Assembly: GCA_900770385.1 (NCBI GenBank)
Contig: CAAGKK010000006.1
Location: 77,493 to 141,492, forward strand
Origin: Clostridia bacterium
GTDB taxonomy: Bacteria; Bacillota; Clostridia; TANB77; CAG-508
Length of the DNA stretch: 64,000 bases
Direction of reading: 5' to 3'
Part shown: in pieces, positions 41,256 through 51,300 of the stretch
How positions within the stretch are numbered: position 1 is the stretch's first letter
Layout: every line of letters starts with the position of its first letter
Notes under the pieces: generated by a model
The model's input: the letters and a program-made list of their open reading frames with translations, nothing else
The model's database searches: none
Told to the model about the DNA's origin: nothing
Made by a program: the position numbers and the translations under genes

Positions 41256-42092
41256 TTACAAATTACATATTATAATTCTATCATTTCCCGCTAGGTCTTT
41301 TTTACAGTATATGTTTATATATTTATTGCTTTCTTCTATTAATTTAATTACTTCTTCTTTTTGGTCATACCCTATTTCTAATGCTAATATTCCATTTTCT
41401 TTTAAATGTTTATAAGCTGTCTGTATTATTATTTTATAAAAATCTAATCCATCTTCTCCACCATCTAACGCTATTAATGGTTCATTTTGTACTTCTTTTT
41501 CTAATGTTTTTATTATCTTGCTCTTTATATATGGCGGATTTGATACTATTACATCATATTTTTCTTCTATATTCTCAAACATATTTGATTTTATAAACTT
41601 ACATTTATCTAACACTTCATTTGTTTTTGCATTTTTCTGTGCCACTTTTAACGCATTTTCCGATATATCTGACATTGTTACATTTACATTAGTTGCATTC
41701 TTAGCAATTGACACTCCTATTGCTCCGCTTCCTGTACAAATATCTAGCACATTTTTTTTGCCTTTTAATTTTTCTATCTTGTTTAATACTTCTTCTACTA
41801 ATATTTCTGTATCTGGTTGCGGTATTAAAACATTTTCATCTACATAAAAATCTAAACCCATAAATTCTTGCTTATTGGTTATATATTGTAATGGTTTACC
41901 ACTTTTTAAATCATGTATCCCTTTTTTATACTTATTTTCTATTTCTTTAGTAATTTCTTTTTCGCTATTTATTAGCAAATAGGTTGTGTCTATATGTAAT
42001 ATACTCTTTAACAACATTTTTGATAATTTATATGGTTCTTCTTTTTCTATTAAATTATTTTTTCCATATTCTAATAATTCTTTTATTTTCAT
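41256..42092 (-). CDS. prmC: Release factor glutamine methyltransferase PrmC
   Basis: A 278-residue SAM-dependent enzyme that methylates the GGQ glutamine of release factors RF1 and RF2. N-terminal helical domain (1-85), then a Rossmann fold with VLDICTGSGAIGVSIA (SAM site) and the NPPY catalytic motif (VIVSNPPYIKS). In many Firmicutes it follows prfA; here it is the first gene of the prmC-whiA-hemW unit. No anomalies. Confidence 0.95.
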   Translation of the reverse strand: MKIKELLEYGKNNLIEKEEPYKLSKMLLKSILHIDTTYLLINSEKEITKEIENKYKKGIHDLKSGKPLQYITNKQEFMGLDFYVDENVLIPQPDTEILVEEVLNKIEKLKGKKNVLDICTGSGAIGVSIAKNATNVNVTMSDISENALKVAQKNAKTNEVLDKCKFIKSNMFENIEEKYDVIVSNPPYIKSKIIKTLEKEVQNEPLIALDGGEDGLDFYKIIIQTAYKHLKENGILALEIGYDQKEEVIKLIEESNKYINIYCKKDLAGNDRIIICNL

Positions 42093-42140
42093 GTTTTAAA
42101 TTTTATCATATTTTCCTTATCAAATCAATATTCTAAAAAA

Positions 42141-42177
42141 ACACAGGAGCACTTTTAAAGTACTCCTGCATTTTTTA
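42141..42177. terminator. Terminator of the 42.2-kb gene
   Basis: CAGGAGCACTTT and AAAGTACTCCTG (one mismatch) form the stem; A run on one side, T run on the other. Confidence 0.8.
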
Positions 42178-42606
42178 GTCAAGCGCTTCTTCAATAAACA
42201 ATACTGGGACATTTTCCTCTCCATGAGATTTATATCCATATTCTGCGTGTACCACAGAAGTGTCTATATCCCCCATTACCTCTGCATAATAGCAATAAAT
42301 ATATCCAGCACAGCAGTCCTGCTCTACTGTTATATCTTTTGCTGAGATTGTGCTTTTAATATACAAAGAACCCTTTGTATATAGGTCATCAAGCAAATAA
42401 ATATTATTTGCCCATATAGAAATGTCTTTTTCAATATTTAAGAATTGCGTTTGACATTGTGAAGGATCATTAGGCTGTATATCGCCATTAATGACTATAT
42501 CGCCACAAAAATCCTTTGGTAATAAATCAATGATCCGCTCAAGTTGCTTCACACTAATATTACCGCCATGGTATACCACAGCATTTATAGGGATATTCTT
42601 TTTCAT
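42175..42606 (-). CDS. Unknown protein, possible beta-helix fold
   Basis: A 143-residue protein with no signal or membrane segment. Short repeating strand patterns (CGDIVINGDIQ; DISIWANNIYLLDDLYTKGS; LYIKSTISAKDITVEQDC) look like a small polymer-forming beta helix as in bactofilins, but no match is certain. Cysteines CC and CYY occur near residue 98. GC-richer codon use than neighbours, a single-gene unit with its own promoter and terminator suggest an acquired gene, like those at 24.0 and 58.5 kb. Confidence 0.6.
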   Translation of the reverse strand: MKKNIPINAVVYHGGNISVKQLERIIDLLPKDFCGDIVINGDIQPNDPSQCQTQFLNIEKDISIWANNIYLLDDLYTKGSLYIKSTISAKDITVEQDCCAGYIYCYYAEVMGDIDTSVVHAEYGYKSHGEENVPVLFIEEALD

Positions 42607-42668
42607 GAAACATTCCTCCTTGTGAAATTTTTATCCCTGTTCTACATTTCTTTTCGAAATGCAATAAT

Positions 42669-42697
42669 ATTATATCACGATTTTATGTTATTTTCAA
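42669..42697 (-). promoter_or_regulatory. Promoter of the 42.2-kb gene
   Basis: TTGAAA (42697-42692) and TATAAT (42674-42669) with 17-bp spacing. Confidence 0.6.
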
Positions 42698-42729
42698 TCA
42701 TTTTTATATATTTCGAATGTACTTAAATA

Positions 42730-42758
42730 TTGACTATTTATTGTTTTTGATGTATTAT
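42730..42758 (+). promoter_or_regulatory. clpE promoter
   Basis: TTGACT (42730-42735) and TATTAT (42753-42758) with 17-bp spacing. No clear CtsR tandem GGTCAAA box is visible nearby. Confidence 0.6.
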
Positions 42759-42796
42759 TTATTATGATATTTTTACAGTAAAGGAGAGACACATAT

Positions 42797-45091
42797 ATGT
42801 TATGTTCAAATTGCAAAAAGAATCCAGCTACTATTTTTATTAATGAACCTACAAAAGAAGATAAAAATCATCTAGTTGGATATTGCTATAATTGTGCAAA
42901 AGAAAAAGGAATTTCTGTTGATAAATCTGATATTAATAATATAAATAATATAAATCCTATCGATATTGATAAAATGGCTTCACAATTTGGAGTTATTTTT
43001 AAGGATATATCAAATTCACTAAACAATGAAAATTTAGATATATCTGATGAAAATGGCATGCCAATAGGTTCTATTTTTGGTGCTATGTTTAATCCAAATG
43101 AAACAGCTTCTAATAATGAAAATTCATCAGCTGCCAATGGTAATAAACGAGTTAAAGTTGATAAAAAACCTAAAGAAAAGAAAAGAAAATTTCTTGATAC
43201 TTATGGTACCAATTTAACTAATAAAGCAAAGAATAATCAATTAGATATAGTTATTGGAAGAGATAAAGAAATTAATAGAGTTATTCAAATATTAAATAGA
43301 CGTACTAAAAATAATCCTTGCTTAATAGGAGAACCTGGTGTTGGTAAAACAGCAATTGCTCAAGGATTAGCTTTAAAAATCGCTACTCAAAATGTTCCTG
43401 CCAAATTATTAAATAAAGAAGTTTATCTTTTAGATATGACAGCCGTAGTGGCAGGTACTCAATTTAGAGGTCAATTTGAAAGTAGAATGAAAGCAATTAT
43501 TGATGAATGTAAATCTTGTGGAAATATTATTCTAGTTATTGATGAAATTCATAATATTATTGGTGCTGGTGATTCTGAAAATTCAATGAGTGCTGCTAAT
43601 ATTTTAAAGCCATCACTTGCAAATGGTGAAATTCAGTTAATAGGAACAACTACATTAAAAGAATATAGAAAATATATAGAAAAGGACTCTGCACTAGAAA
43701 GAAGATTTCAAAGTGTTTTAGTTGAAGAGCCAAATATTGAAGATTCTATAAGCATACTTGAAGGTATAAAAAAATATTATGAAGATTATCATAAGGTTAA
43801 AATTTCTACAGATGTTATAAGAAAAACTGTTATTATGTCTGAAAAATATATTCATGATAGATTCTTGCCAGATAAAGCTATAGATATTTTAGATGAAGCT
43901 TGTTCTAGAAAAAATTTAGACAACATAGATTTATTTAAGTTAGAAATTTTAAAAAATGAACTAGCTAATGTTCAAGCTCAAAAAGAAGAAGCTGCTCAAG
44001 CAGATTCTACAGAAGATTATCAAAAAGCTGCTGATTTAAAAACAAAGGAATGTCAATTAATTGAAGACATTGATGCTCTAAACAAAAAAATAAAACTTCC
44101 TAATATTACCGTAGAGGATATTGCTACAGTTGTTGAAAATTGGACTAAAATTCCTGTAAAGAAAATAACAGAAGCAGAAACAGATAAACTACTTAATTTA
44201 GAAAATAATCTTCATAAAAGAATAGTAGGTCAAAATGCTGCTATTGAAGCAGTTAGCCGTGCAATAAGAAGAAATAGAGCTGGATTAAAATCTAGTAAAA
44301 GGCCACCTTCTTTTATCTTTGTTGGTCCTACAGGAGTTGGAAAAACATATCTTGCTAAATCTTTAGCTTATGAAATGTTTGGAAATGAAGATTCTATAAT
44401 TAGAATAGATATGTCGGAATATATGGAAAAACATTCTACTTCTAAATTAATAGGTTCACCTCCTGGATATGTTGGATATGATGATGCTGGTCAACTTACT
44501 GAAAAAGTAAAAAGAAAACCTTATTCAATTATTTTATTAGATGAAATTGAAAAAGCTCATCCAGATGTATTTAATATATTGCTTCAAGTATTAGATGATG
44601 GTAAACTAACCGATTCTCAAGGCAACACTGTTAGTTTTGAAAATACAATAATAATTATGACATCAAATGCTGGTTCAAACCTTAATACAAATTCTATTGG
44701 TTTTGGAAAAACACCTTCTACTGACTCTGGTAAAATATTAGATACTTTAAAAGAAACTTTTAGACCAGAATTTTTAAATAGAATCGATGAAATTGTTGTA
44801 TTTAATAGCCTAACAAAAGAAGAATTATTACAAATTGTAGATTTAATGTTAAATGATACAATTAATGCTCTATCTGATAAAAATATAAGCATGACTATAA
44901 CACAGAATGCAAAATTACAATTACTTGAAAAAGGTACAGATTTAAAATATGGTGCTAGACCATTAAGAAGAGCCATTCAAAGATATCTTGAAGACGAATT
45001 ATCTGAGATGATATTAAGACAAGAATTAAAAAATGGTCAAACAGTAGAGATAGATTTTATTAAAGACAAATTTGATTTTAAAATAAAATAG
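42797..45091 (+). CDS. clpE: ClpE-type AAA+ ATPase with N-terminal zinc finger
   Basis: A 764-residue Hsp100 unfoldase that would feed ClpP. Instead of the Clp N-domain it begins with a zinc finger (Cys3, Cys6, Cys30, Cys33), as in ClpE and McsA. Two AAA modules follow: Walker A GEPGVGKTA (about residue 178) with VIDEIHN, and GPTGVGKTY (about residue 509) with LLDEIEKAHPDVF. A coiled middle domain with UVR-like sequence lies at about residues 390-450. The presence of the zinc finger favours ClpE over ClpC. It stands before pgsA, 13 bp apart, probably cotranscribed. Confidence 0.92.
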   Translation: MLCSNCKKNPATIFINEPTKEDKNHLVGYCYNCAKEKGISVDKSDINNINNINPIDIDKMASQFGVIFKDISNSLNNENLDISDENGMPIGSIFGAMFNPNETASNNENSSAANGNKRVKVDKKPKEKKRKFLDTYGTNLTNKAKNNQLDIVIGRDKEINRVIQILNRRTKNNPCLIGEPGVGKTAIAQGLALKIATQNVPAKLLNKEVYLLDMTAVVAGTQFRGQFESRMKAIIDECKSCGNIILVIDEIHNIIGAGDSENSMSAANILKPSLANGEIQLIGTTTLKEYRKYIEKDSALERRFQSVLVEEPNIEDSISILEGIKKYYEDYHKVKISTDVIRKTVIMSEKYIHDRFLPDKAIDILDEACSRKNLDNIDLFKLEILKNELANVQAQKEEAAQADSTEDYQKAADLKTKECQLIEDIDALNKKIKLPNITVEDIATVVENWTKIPVKKITEAETDKLLNLENNLHKRIVGQNAAIEAVSRAIRRNRAGLKSSKRPPSFIFVGPTGVGKTYLAKSLAYEMFGNEDSIIRIDMSEYMEKHSTSKLIGSPPGYVGYDDAGQLTEKVKRKPYSIILLDEIEKAHPDVFNILLQVLDDGKLTDSQGNTVSFENTIIIMTSNAGSNLNTNSIGFGKTPSTDSGKILDTLKETFRPEFLNRIDEIVVFNSLTKEELLQIVDLMLNDTINALSDKNISMTITQNAKLQLLEKGTDLKYGARPLRRAIQRYLEDELSEMILRQELKNGQTVEIDFIKDKFDFKIK

Positions 45092-45104
45092 ATAGGAGTA
45101 CAAT

Positions 45105-45656
45105 ATGTTAAAACATATTCCAAACATACTTACAATTGCAAGATTTATTATAATACCTTTTATTGTTTATTATTTAATAAAAGATATGTATATTGCGGCT
45201 TTAGTTGCATTAATACTATCTGGGTTAACAGATGTTTTAGATGGAGCAATAGCCAGAAAATTTAACTTCATCACAAATTTCGGTAAATTAATTGATCCTC
45301 TTGCAGACAAAACAACTCAACTTTCAATTTTATGTACTTTAGTTTGTAAAGGAATAATTCCATTATGGATTGTAATTGTAGTTCTTTTTAAGGAAGCCTT
45401 TATGGTTTCAGGTGCATCTTTTCTTTATGGAAAGGACTTAGTAGTTTCTAGTAAATGGTATGGTAAGGTTGCTACTGTTTTATTTTACTTAGCAATTGCA
45501 TCTTCTTTATTAATAAGACAATTTAATTTTAACTATTATTTTGATATTATTATTTACTACATGGCATTAGTTATGACTATATTTTCTTTAGTAATGTATT
45601 TTAGAGAATTTTATATGAAAGGCTATTTTAAAAAAGAAAATTTAAAATTAAATTAA
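45105..45656 (+). CDS. pgsA: CDP-diacylglycerol-glycerol-3-phosphate 3-phosphatidyltransferase
   Basis: A 183-residue membrane enzyme that makes phosphatidylglycerol phosphate. The CDP-alcohol phosphotransferase signature D-G-x2-A-R-x8-G-x3-D-x3-D is visible in LDGAIARKFNFITNFGKLID followed by PLAD. About five membrane helices. AGGAG lies 9 bp before the ATG. Length is normal for PgsA. Confidence 0.93.
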   Translation: MLKHIPNILTIARFIIIPFIVYYLIKDMYIAALVALILSGLTDVLDGAIARKFNFITNFGKLIDPLADKTTQLSILCTLVCKGIIPLWIVIVVLFKEAFMVSGASFLYGKDLVVSSKWYGKVATVLFYLAIASSLLIRQFNFNYYFDIIIYYMALVMTIFSLVMYFREFYMKGYFKKENLKLN

Positions 45657-45676
45657 AAAATTTTATAACATTTTTT

Positions 45677-45702
45677 ACGGGCGGACATATAAGTCCGCCC
45701 GT
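45677..45702. repeat. GC-rich dispersed palindrome between pgsA and the BofC-like gene
   Basis: ACGGGCGGAC and GTCCGCCCGT around ATATAA, one of the GGCGGAC family; located between converging genes, with a T run to the left that would help termination of the minus-strand gene. Confidence 0.75.
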
Positions 45703-45720
45703 ATATGATTTAATTAATAA

Positions 45721-46305
45721 TTATTCATAATCTTCAAGAACACTGCTTAGATTTTCTTTTCCATATACAGTAATACCTTCCTTTAATCTTAATATATCTT
45801 CTTCTGTAAGAAATTCAGAAGTTATTTCTGTATCTTTCCATTTAGTTACATTGTTATTACTATCTATTATATAAATATAAACTTTTCCATCTTCTAATTT
45901 AAGTTTGTAATGTTCATTACAATACTCCTCCTCTTCTCTTTCTAACAGTATTTGTTCTTCTGAAAATTGTTCTATCTTCCAGCCTTTATATTTTTCTTTT
46001 ATCTCTTCTTGTGTTAAATTTACTGCACTTGCGTCTATATCTTCATAACTATTTATATAATGTTTACATTTTGTATAATATGTTTTAAATATCATCAATG
46101 TATTAGGGGTCGTTTTTACTTTTGATGTAGATGTTTGAATTGTGTCTGATATTCTTATTTTGTTTTCAATAATATTTTCCTGCAAATTATTAGTACTAGA
46201 AATCTTTTCCCCAGAAGTATTGTATTTATATAAATAATTTCCAGCCAATACTCCCAATACAATTATAAAAAAAATACAAATAACAAAAATAATTTTATTT
46301 TTCAT
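45721..46305 (-). CDS. BofC-like forespore protein
   Basis: A 194-residue protein with an N-terminal membrane segment (residues 4-26) and a C-terminal BofC-type domain: a conserved Cys in YTKCKHYI, then LTQEEIKEKYKGWKIEQFSE, LKLEDGKVYIYIID and EEDILRLKEGITVYGKENLS. In Bacillus BofC is a secreted forespore protein that restrains the SpoIVB protease checkpoint controlling pro-sigma-K processing. The anchor replaces the usual cleaved signal and the N-terminal BofC domain is not evident. It lies downstream of comEC. Confidence 0.75.
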   Translation of the reverse strand: MKNKIIFVICIFFIIVLGVLAGNYLYKYNTSGEKISSTNNLQENIIENKIRISDTIQTSTSKVKTTPNTLMIFKTYYTKCKHYINSYEDIDASAVNLTQEEIKEKYKGWKIEQFSEEQILLEREEEEYCNEHYKLKLEDGKVYIYIIDSNNNVTKWKDTEITSEFLTEEDILRLKEGITVYGKENLSSVLEDYE

Positions 46306-46361
46306 TTTCTACCTTTAATCCTTTTTTGTATTATTCTCCACTTTTTCTAATATTATACATT

Positions 46362-48768
46362 TTAATTATTTATAAATTTTCTTACTTTTATTTTATTTTT
46401 TCTATTTACATTTATCTGTATTTCTCCCATTTTATCTGTTCTATATATTTGTATATTTTTCTTTTTTAAATTTTTTATTACGCTTTCAGATGGATGTCCA
46501 AATTTATTATTTTGTCCAACACCAATTACAGCATATTTAGGAGATACCGTATTTATAAATTCTTCTGAAGATGATGTTTTAGAACCATGATGAGCAACTT
46601 TTATAATATCTGCTCTTAAAATTTCTTTATTATTAACATATCTTTTTAATATGGATTTTTCAGCCACTTCTTCTATATCTCCTGTAAATAACATAGAAAA
46701 ATTGTAATATACTAATTTAAAAACAAACGAATTATTATTTATAGCATTATTTTGTATCATATTTTCATAATCTGGCCAAATCATATTAAAAATTACTCCT
46801 TTTTCTATAGTTATTTTACTTTCTTTTACTACTTTTATCTTTATCTTTTTTGTTTTAGCAATAGATAAAAATTTTCTATAATTTTCGGAATTTTCATATT
46901 GTTTAGTAATAATAATATGCTTGATTTTTATATGTTTCATTAAATATAATATTCCACCGCACATGATCAGTATCAAAGTGTGATATAAAAACATAATCCA
47001 ATTTTCTAATTCTTCTATCTAGTAAATATGGCAACAATATATTTTTACCAACATTACTATTTTCATTTCCACCTCCATCTATTAATATTGTTTTATTTAA
47101 TGGTGTGACTATTAAAGTGCTATCTCCTTGTCCAACATCTATAAAATATATTTTTAAACCAGAGGGTATTTGATTAATAAAAATAGATATAAGAATTATT
47201 AAGGCAATACAAACACACAGACTTTTCTTATTTTTTAAAATTTTATATTTAATACATGTTAGTATACTTTGAAATTTTTCCTTTATAAATTTTCTATTAG
47301 ATTTTTGTATTTCAAAAATTATAATTAAAATTGCAATAAATAAATAATACAAAATAATACTTATTATATATGGTGTTCTTACATATATTCTTGAAATTGG
47401 AATCATGCTACTATAATTTGCAACATTTATCAGTACCTTTAGAAGAACTATATATGGTTTAGCAAATATTTTAGAAATATGCATGTTAAAAAAAGAAATT
47501 AAAATTAATATAAAACCAAATATAATTATTGGTCCAATTATTATACTGGCAATTAAATTTGAAATTATAAAAGTAAATGATATTGTGTTAAAACATATTG
47601 CCATAACTGGTAAAATTAGAACTTGTGCCGATATTGTTAATATACACATATCTTTTAATTTATCCATCATTTTTTTATCTTTACTCTTAATTTTATTAAA
47701 TATTATAATAATTCCTAATGTTCCTAAATACGAAAGTAAAAGTCCTACATCTAATATTTTATATGGATTCTCCAATAAAATAATACATAATGAAAAACTA
47801 ATTGTCGTTGCTAAATCTTGTTTTCTGCAAAAAACTATTTGTAAAAGAAGAAATATAGTCATAATCACTGCTCTTGTTGCCGAAGCTGTAAAACCTATTA
47901 CAAATAAATAAAAGATTAATAAAATTGCTGTTAGTATATAATTTATCTTTTTGGTAATTCTTAATTTTCTAAAAAAAGTTATTAACCCTAATACAATATA
48001 AGAAATGTGTGCTCCAGAAACTGCTAGCAAATGTGATAAACTACTACCAGAAAATACATCTTTGGTTTCATCTGTAATATTTTCTGTATTTCCTAAAATT
48101 ATTCCTAAAACTACTCCTTCTTCTTCTTTTGTAAATATTGTTCCTGTACTATTTATTATTTTCATTTTTAACCTATATGATAGTCTTCTTACAATAGAAA
48201 TTCTATTCTTATATTTAGTTTTTGATTTTTCTATTGCTCTTATTGTTCCATAATTCTTTTTTGTTTTCAAATAGTTTTCATAACTAAAACCTTTAAAATT
48301 TCTTCTTGAATTTGGTTTTATATACTCTCCTGTGCAATATATACATGCTCCATATTCTAAATCCTTTTGCTTTTTATCTACAATAAAGCTAAATTTCTTT
48401 GAACTAATTTTTTTATTATTTATTTTATGTACTTTTAACTCATAAGTTTTATTATATTCGTTTATTATAGGTTCAGATACTACTATGCCTTCTATTTCTA
48501 CTTTACCTGATAGCATATATATTTTTTTATATGTATTTTCTATATAATATATATACCCATACCCAAATACGGCAGTTACTATTAATAAAATTATTACACT
48601 TTTATTTAACCATAATTTTATAATTCTTATAATTTTTTTATCTTGTATATATCTTGCAATTAGTATGGTTAAATTAAATAAAAAAATAAAGAGAACCATA
48701 TTTAAATATAGTCCCCCTAATATTCCTATTAAAAAACCTATTGTTGCAGTTAGAATTGGCCTTTTCAA
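46362..48768 (-). pseudogene. comEC: ComEC DNA-uptake channel, single-base frameshift
   Basis: ComEC carries single-stranded DNA across the membrane in transformation. The first frame (from TTG 48768, AGGAG 7 bp before) covers the DUF4131 region, the competence domain with LLAVSGAHISYIVLG, and the start of the metallo-hydrolase domain up to YVFISHFDTDH. The second frame continues CGGILYLMKHIK and KVAHHGSKTSSSEEF, reaching 46362. They join at 46956-46965: removing one base from CATGTGCGGT restores HFDTDHCGG. Rejoined length is about 800 residues, normal for ComEC. Mutation and sequence error are both possible. Confidence 0.85.
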
Positions 48769-48792
48769 AATTTAGCTCCTAATCTGCTCCCT

Positions 48793-50094
48793 TTATTTAA
48801 TAATTCTTCTTCCCATCACAAACCTTTGTGGATACTTATGTGCTTTAGAATCTATATCTGTAATTGTAACACCTACCCCTGGTTCTGATGCATGTATCAT
48901 TTTATTATTTCCTATATAAATTCCTACATGTCCTATTTTTGTTAAAGATTGATTTTTATATATAACTAAGTCTCCTGGCTGTAAATCTTCTTTTTCTACT
49001 CTTTTTCCATTATTTGCTTGCCCACCTGAAGATCTTGATAAGCTATATCCAAAATTTTTATATACATAACTTGTGAATCCAGAACAATCAAATCCCTTTT
49101 GTGGTGATGTTCCTCCATACACATATTTATAACCTTTGTATTGCATTGCATATTCTACAACTTTTTGACCAGATGTGCTTGTAGAAGAATGGTTTTGATT
49201 TTTATTTTCGTTTTTAGTTTCTTCAGTTTTAGTCTCTTCTTTTTGTTCTTCTCTTTTTATGCTTTCACCATCTCTTGATGTTGTAGTACTATTTGAATCT
49301 TCTTCTTTTGATTCTTCTTGTTTTTCAGCAGATATTAAATCTTTTGAAACATATCCTATATTATCATTTACTTTTACTTTGTTCCAAACAGAGTCTACTT
49401 CTTCTAAAACAATAACTTCTGTATTTATTTTTAATTTTTCTATAATGTTTGAATCTGTAGATGGTTCTTTTCTTAAATTAACACTATTAAATTTTATATA
49501 AGCTATTTCTTGCTTTTCTTCTGTTTTTTCTTCTGTTGTTGTTTTAGTTTCTTCAGCTTTAGTCTCATGAATTGCATCGCTTCTTACCCAACCAGACACT
49601 TTATCTGCTGATATATAACTCCAACCAGATATTTGCTCTAGCACTTTTATTTCTTGTCCTGCCTTTAAAGTATATATATCACTAGATAATATATTTGGTG
49701 TTATTTTAATTTTTGTTTCATTTATTACTTCTAATTTTGCTTCTAGACTTTCAGATGGTTTTTCTACTTCACTACTTTCTGTTATTTTATTTTTCTCAGA
49801 ATTCTTAGTAGTTTCTGAAATTACTTCATCTACTTTTATAAAATCGGCATACACATATCCTTCTTTATTTTTGTACTTGATTTTATACCAATCTCCACTT
49901 TTTTCTAATACTTCAACTTTGTCATCTTGTGTAACATACATTATTACTTTAGCATCTGTAGATGCTTCTTTTCTAACATTAACTGTTACTTCTGTAATTA
50001 CACCTGTTGTACTTGCTAAACTCTTTACAGATAATAACATAATGAATATTAATGTTGTAGATAAAATTAGTAATATATTTGTTATCTTTTTCAT
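48793..50094 (-). CDS. Secreted cell-wall hydrolase: three SH3b domains and NlpC/P60
   Basis: A 433-residue exported peptidoglycan hydrolase. Order: signal peptide or anchor (residues 5-28), SH3b domains at about 30-95, 125-180 and 195-260, a charged K/E/T/S linker and a C-terminal NlpC/P60 domain (about 315-433) with the catalytic Cys in GFDCSGF, His in IGHVGIYIG and third residue HAS. It would cut D-Glu-diaminopimelate bonds in wall peptides. It lies just upstream of comEC on the same strand (24 bp). Confidence 0.92.
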   Translation of the reverse strand: MKKITNILLILSTTLIFIMLLSVKSLASTTGVITEVTVNVRKEASTDAKVIMYVTQDDKVEVLEKSGDWYKIKYKNKEGYVYADFIKVDEVISETTKNSEKNKITESSEVEKPSESLEAKLEVINETKIKITPNILSSDIYTLKAGQEIKVLEQISGWSYISADKVSGWVRSDAIHETKAEETKTTTEEKTEEKQEIAYIKFNSVNLRKEPSTDSNIIEKLKINTEVIVLEEVDSVWNKVKVNDNIGYVSKDLISAEKQEESKEEDSNSTTTSRDGESIKREEQKEETKTEETKNENKNQNHSSTSTSGQKVVEYAMQYKGYKYVYGGTSPQKGFDCSGFTSYVYKNFGYSLSRSSGGQANNGKRVEKEDLQPGDLVIYKNQSLTKIGHVGIYIGNNKMIHASEPGVGVTITDIDSKAHKYPQRFVMGRRIIK

Positions 50095-50161
50095 TGTCTT
50101 CTCCTATTAATTTTTATGTAATTAGTATATAATTAATTAGGTAAAAAGTCAATAAGTACAT

Positions 50162-50189
50162 AAAAAAAACAAGCTGCTGCTTGTTTTTT
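50162..50189 (-). terminator. Terminator of divIVA
   Basis: AAAAACAAGC and GCTTGTTTTT around TGCT; A and T runs overlap the last codon of divIVA. Confidence 0.8.
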
Positions 50190-50637
50190 AATCTTTATTT
50201 ATTTCTTTTAATATTTCTAATTGTGATATTAACAAAGATTCCATTTTTGCTTTGTAAACATCAAATTGTTTTTGCATATCATCTAATTCATGCTTTTTTA
50301 ATGCTATTTCATTTTCTAATGAATCTAACTCTTTTTTTGCATTAGTCTTAGCTTCATTTATAATTTGCTCTGCTTGTTTATTTGCTACTTCTTTTACTTC
50401 TTCTGCTGTTGATTGAGCCATTATTAAAGTAGATTGTAATGTTGATTCTATAGTTTTATAATGTTCCATATCTTGTTCTAATTTTTCTATTTTAGCTTTA
50501 TCTTCTGATTTTTCTTTATATAATTTTTCATAATCAACTGTTAAATCATCTAAAAAATCATCTACTTCATCTACACTATATCCATTTACTATTTGTTTAG
50601 AAAACTTTTTGTTTTCAATATCTAGTGGTGTTATCAT
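50188..50637 (-). CDS. divIVA: DivIVA cell-division/polarity protein
   Basis: A 149-residue coiled-coil protein. It starts MITPLDIENKKFSKQIVNGY then SVDEVDDFLDDL, the conserved membrane-binding N-terminus of DivIVA, and continues as a long heptad repeat (about 35-145). It marks negatively curved membrane at poles and septa. It follows sepF in the cell-division cluster, separated by a GC-rich palindrome. Confidence 0.95.
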   Translation of the reverse strand: MITPLDIENKKFSKQIVNGYSVDEVDDFLDDLTVDYEKLYKEKSEDKAKIEKLEQDMEHYKTIESTLQSTLIMAQSTAEEVKEVANKQAEQIINEAKTNAKKELDSLENEIALKKHELDDMQKQFDVYKAKMESLLISQLEILKEINKD

Positions 50638-50670
50638 ATAATACCATTCCCTTCATTATTTTTTAAAAAT

Positions 50671-50696
50671 GGACGGACAGCTATGTTTGTCCGCCC
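50671..50696. repeat. GC-rich dispersed palindrome between sepF and divIVA
   Basis: GGACGGACA and TGTCCGCCC with an 8-nt loop; one G-T mismatch; member of the GGCGGAC family. Confidence 0.7.
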
Positions 50697-50720
50697 TTGC
50701 ATTATAATTATACTTTATTA

Positions 50721-51176
50721 TTAACCATTTTTCAACCATGAAACTGAAAGTTTATTTTTTATTTCATCTCTTGCCATTTCTGTTGAAATTTCATAATAAG
50801 TAGGTGCAATTAAGAATATAGAATTAGATATTTTTTGGATATGTCCATCTAAAGCATGAACAGCTCCACTCATTACATCTACAATTCTTCTTGCAACATC
50901 TTTGTTAACATATTCTAAATTAACAATTACAGATTTTCTGTTTTTTAAATATGTGCATATTTCTTCAGCTTGTTCAAAGCTAGTTGGTTGAGAAATAACC
51001 ATTCTAACTTGAGTTTGTGGCATATTTACTACTTTATTTCTTTTAAAGAATCCTCCCACTTCTTCTTGTGGTTGTTCTTCTTCCATTACTTCATCATCTT
51101 CATAATATTCTTCATCTTCGTTATGAGCATTTAATCCCATTGCTTCCCATATTTTATTTACAATAGCTCCAGCCAT
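50721..51176 (-). CDS. sepF: SepF cell-division protein
   Basis: A 151-residue protein that binds FtsZ and forms membrane-associated rings at the septum. After an N-terminal helix and acidic linker come the family core: VRMVISQPTSFEQAEEICTY, KSVIVNLEYVNKDVARRIVD and FLSGAVHALDG-type MSGAVHALDGHIQKIS. Normal length. An unlinked promoter is likely in the 120-bp gap upstream. Confidence 0.95.
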   Translation of the reverse strand: MAGAIVNKIWEAMGLNAHNEDEEYYEDDEVMEEEQPQEEVGGFFKRNKVVNMPQTQVRMVISQPTSFEQAEEICTYLKNRKSVIVNLEYVNKDVARRIVDVMSGAVHALDGHIQKISNSIFLIAPTYYEISTEMARDEIKNKLSVSWLKNG

Positions 51177-51300
51177 TACTAAACCTCCTAAATAATTCCT
51201 TAGTATTAACTGTAATTAGTATCTTACTTTTTAGGTTTATTGTCAATACTTTTTCATATTTGTAATTTTTTTTTAATATATGTGTAATATTGTTGTAATA

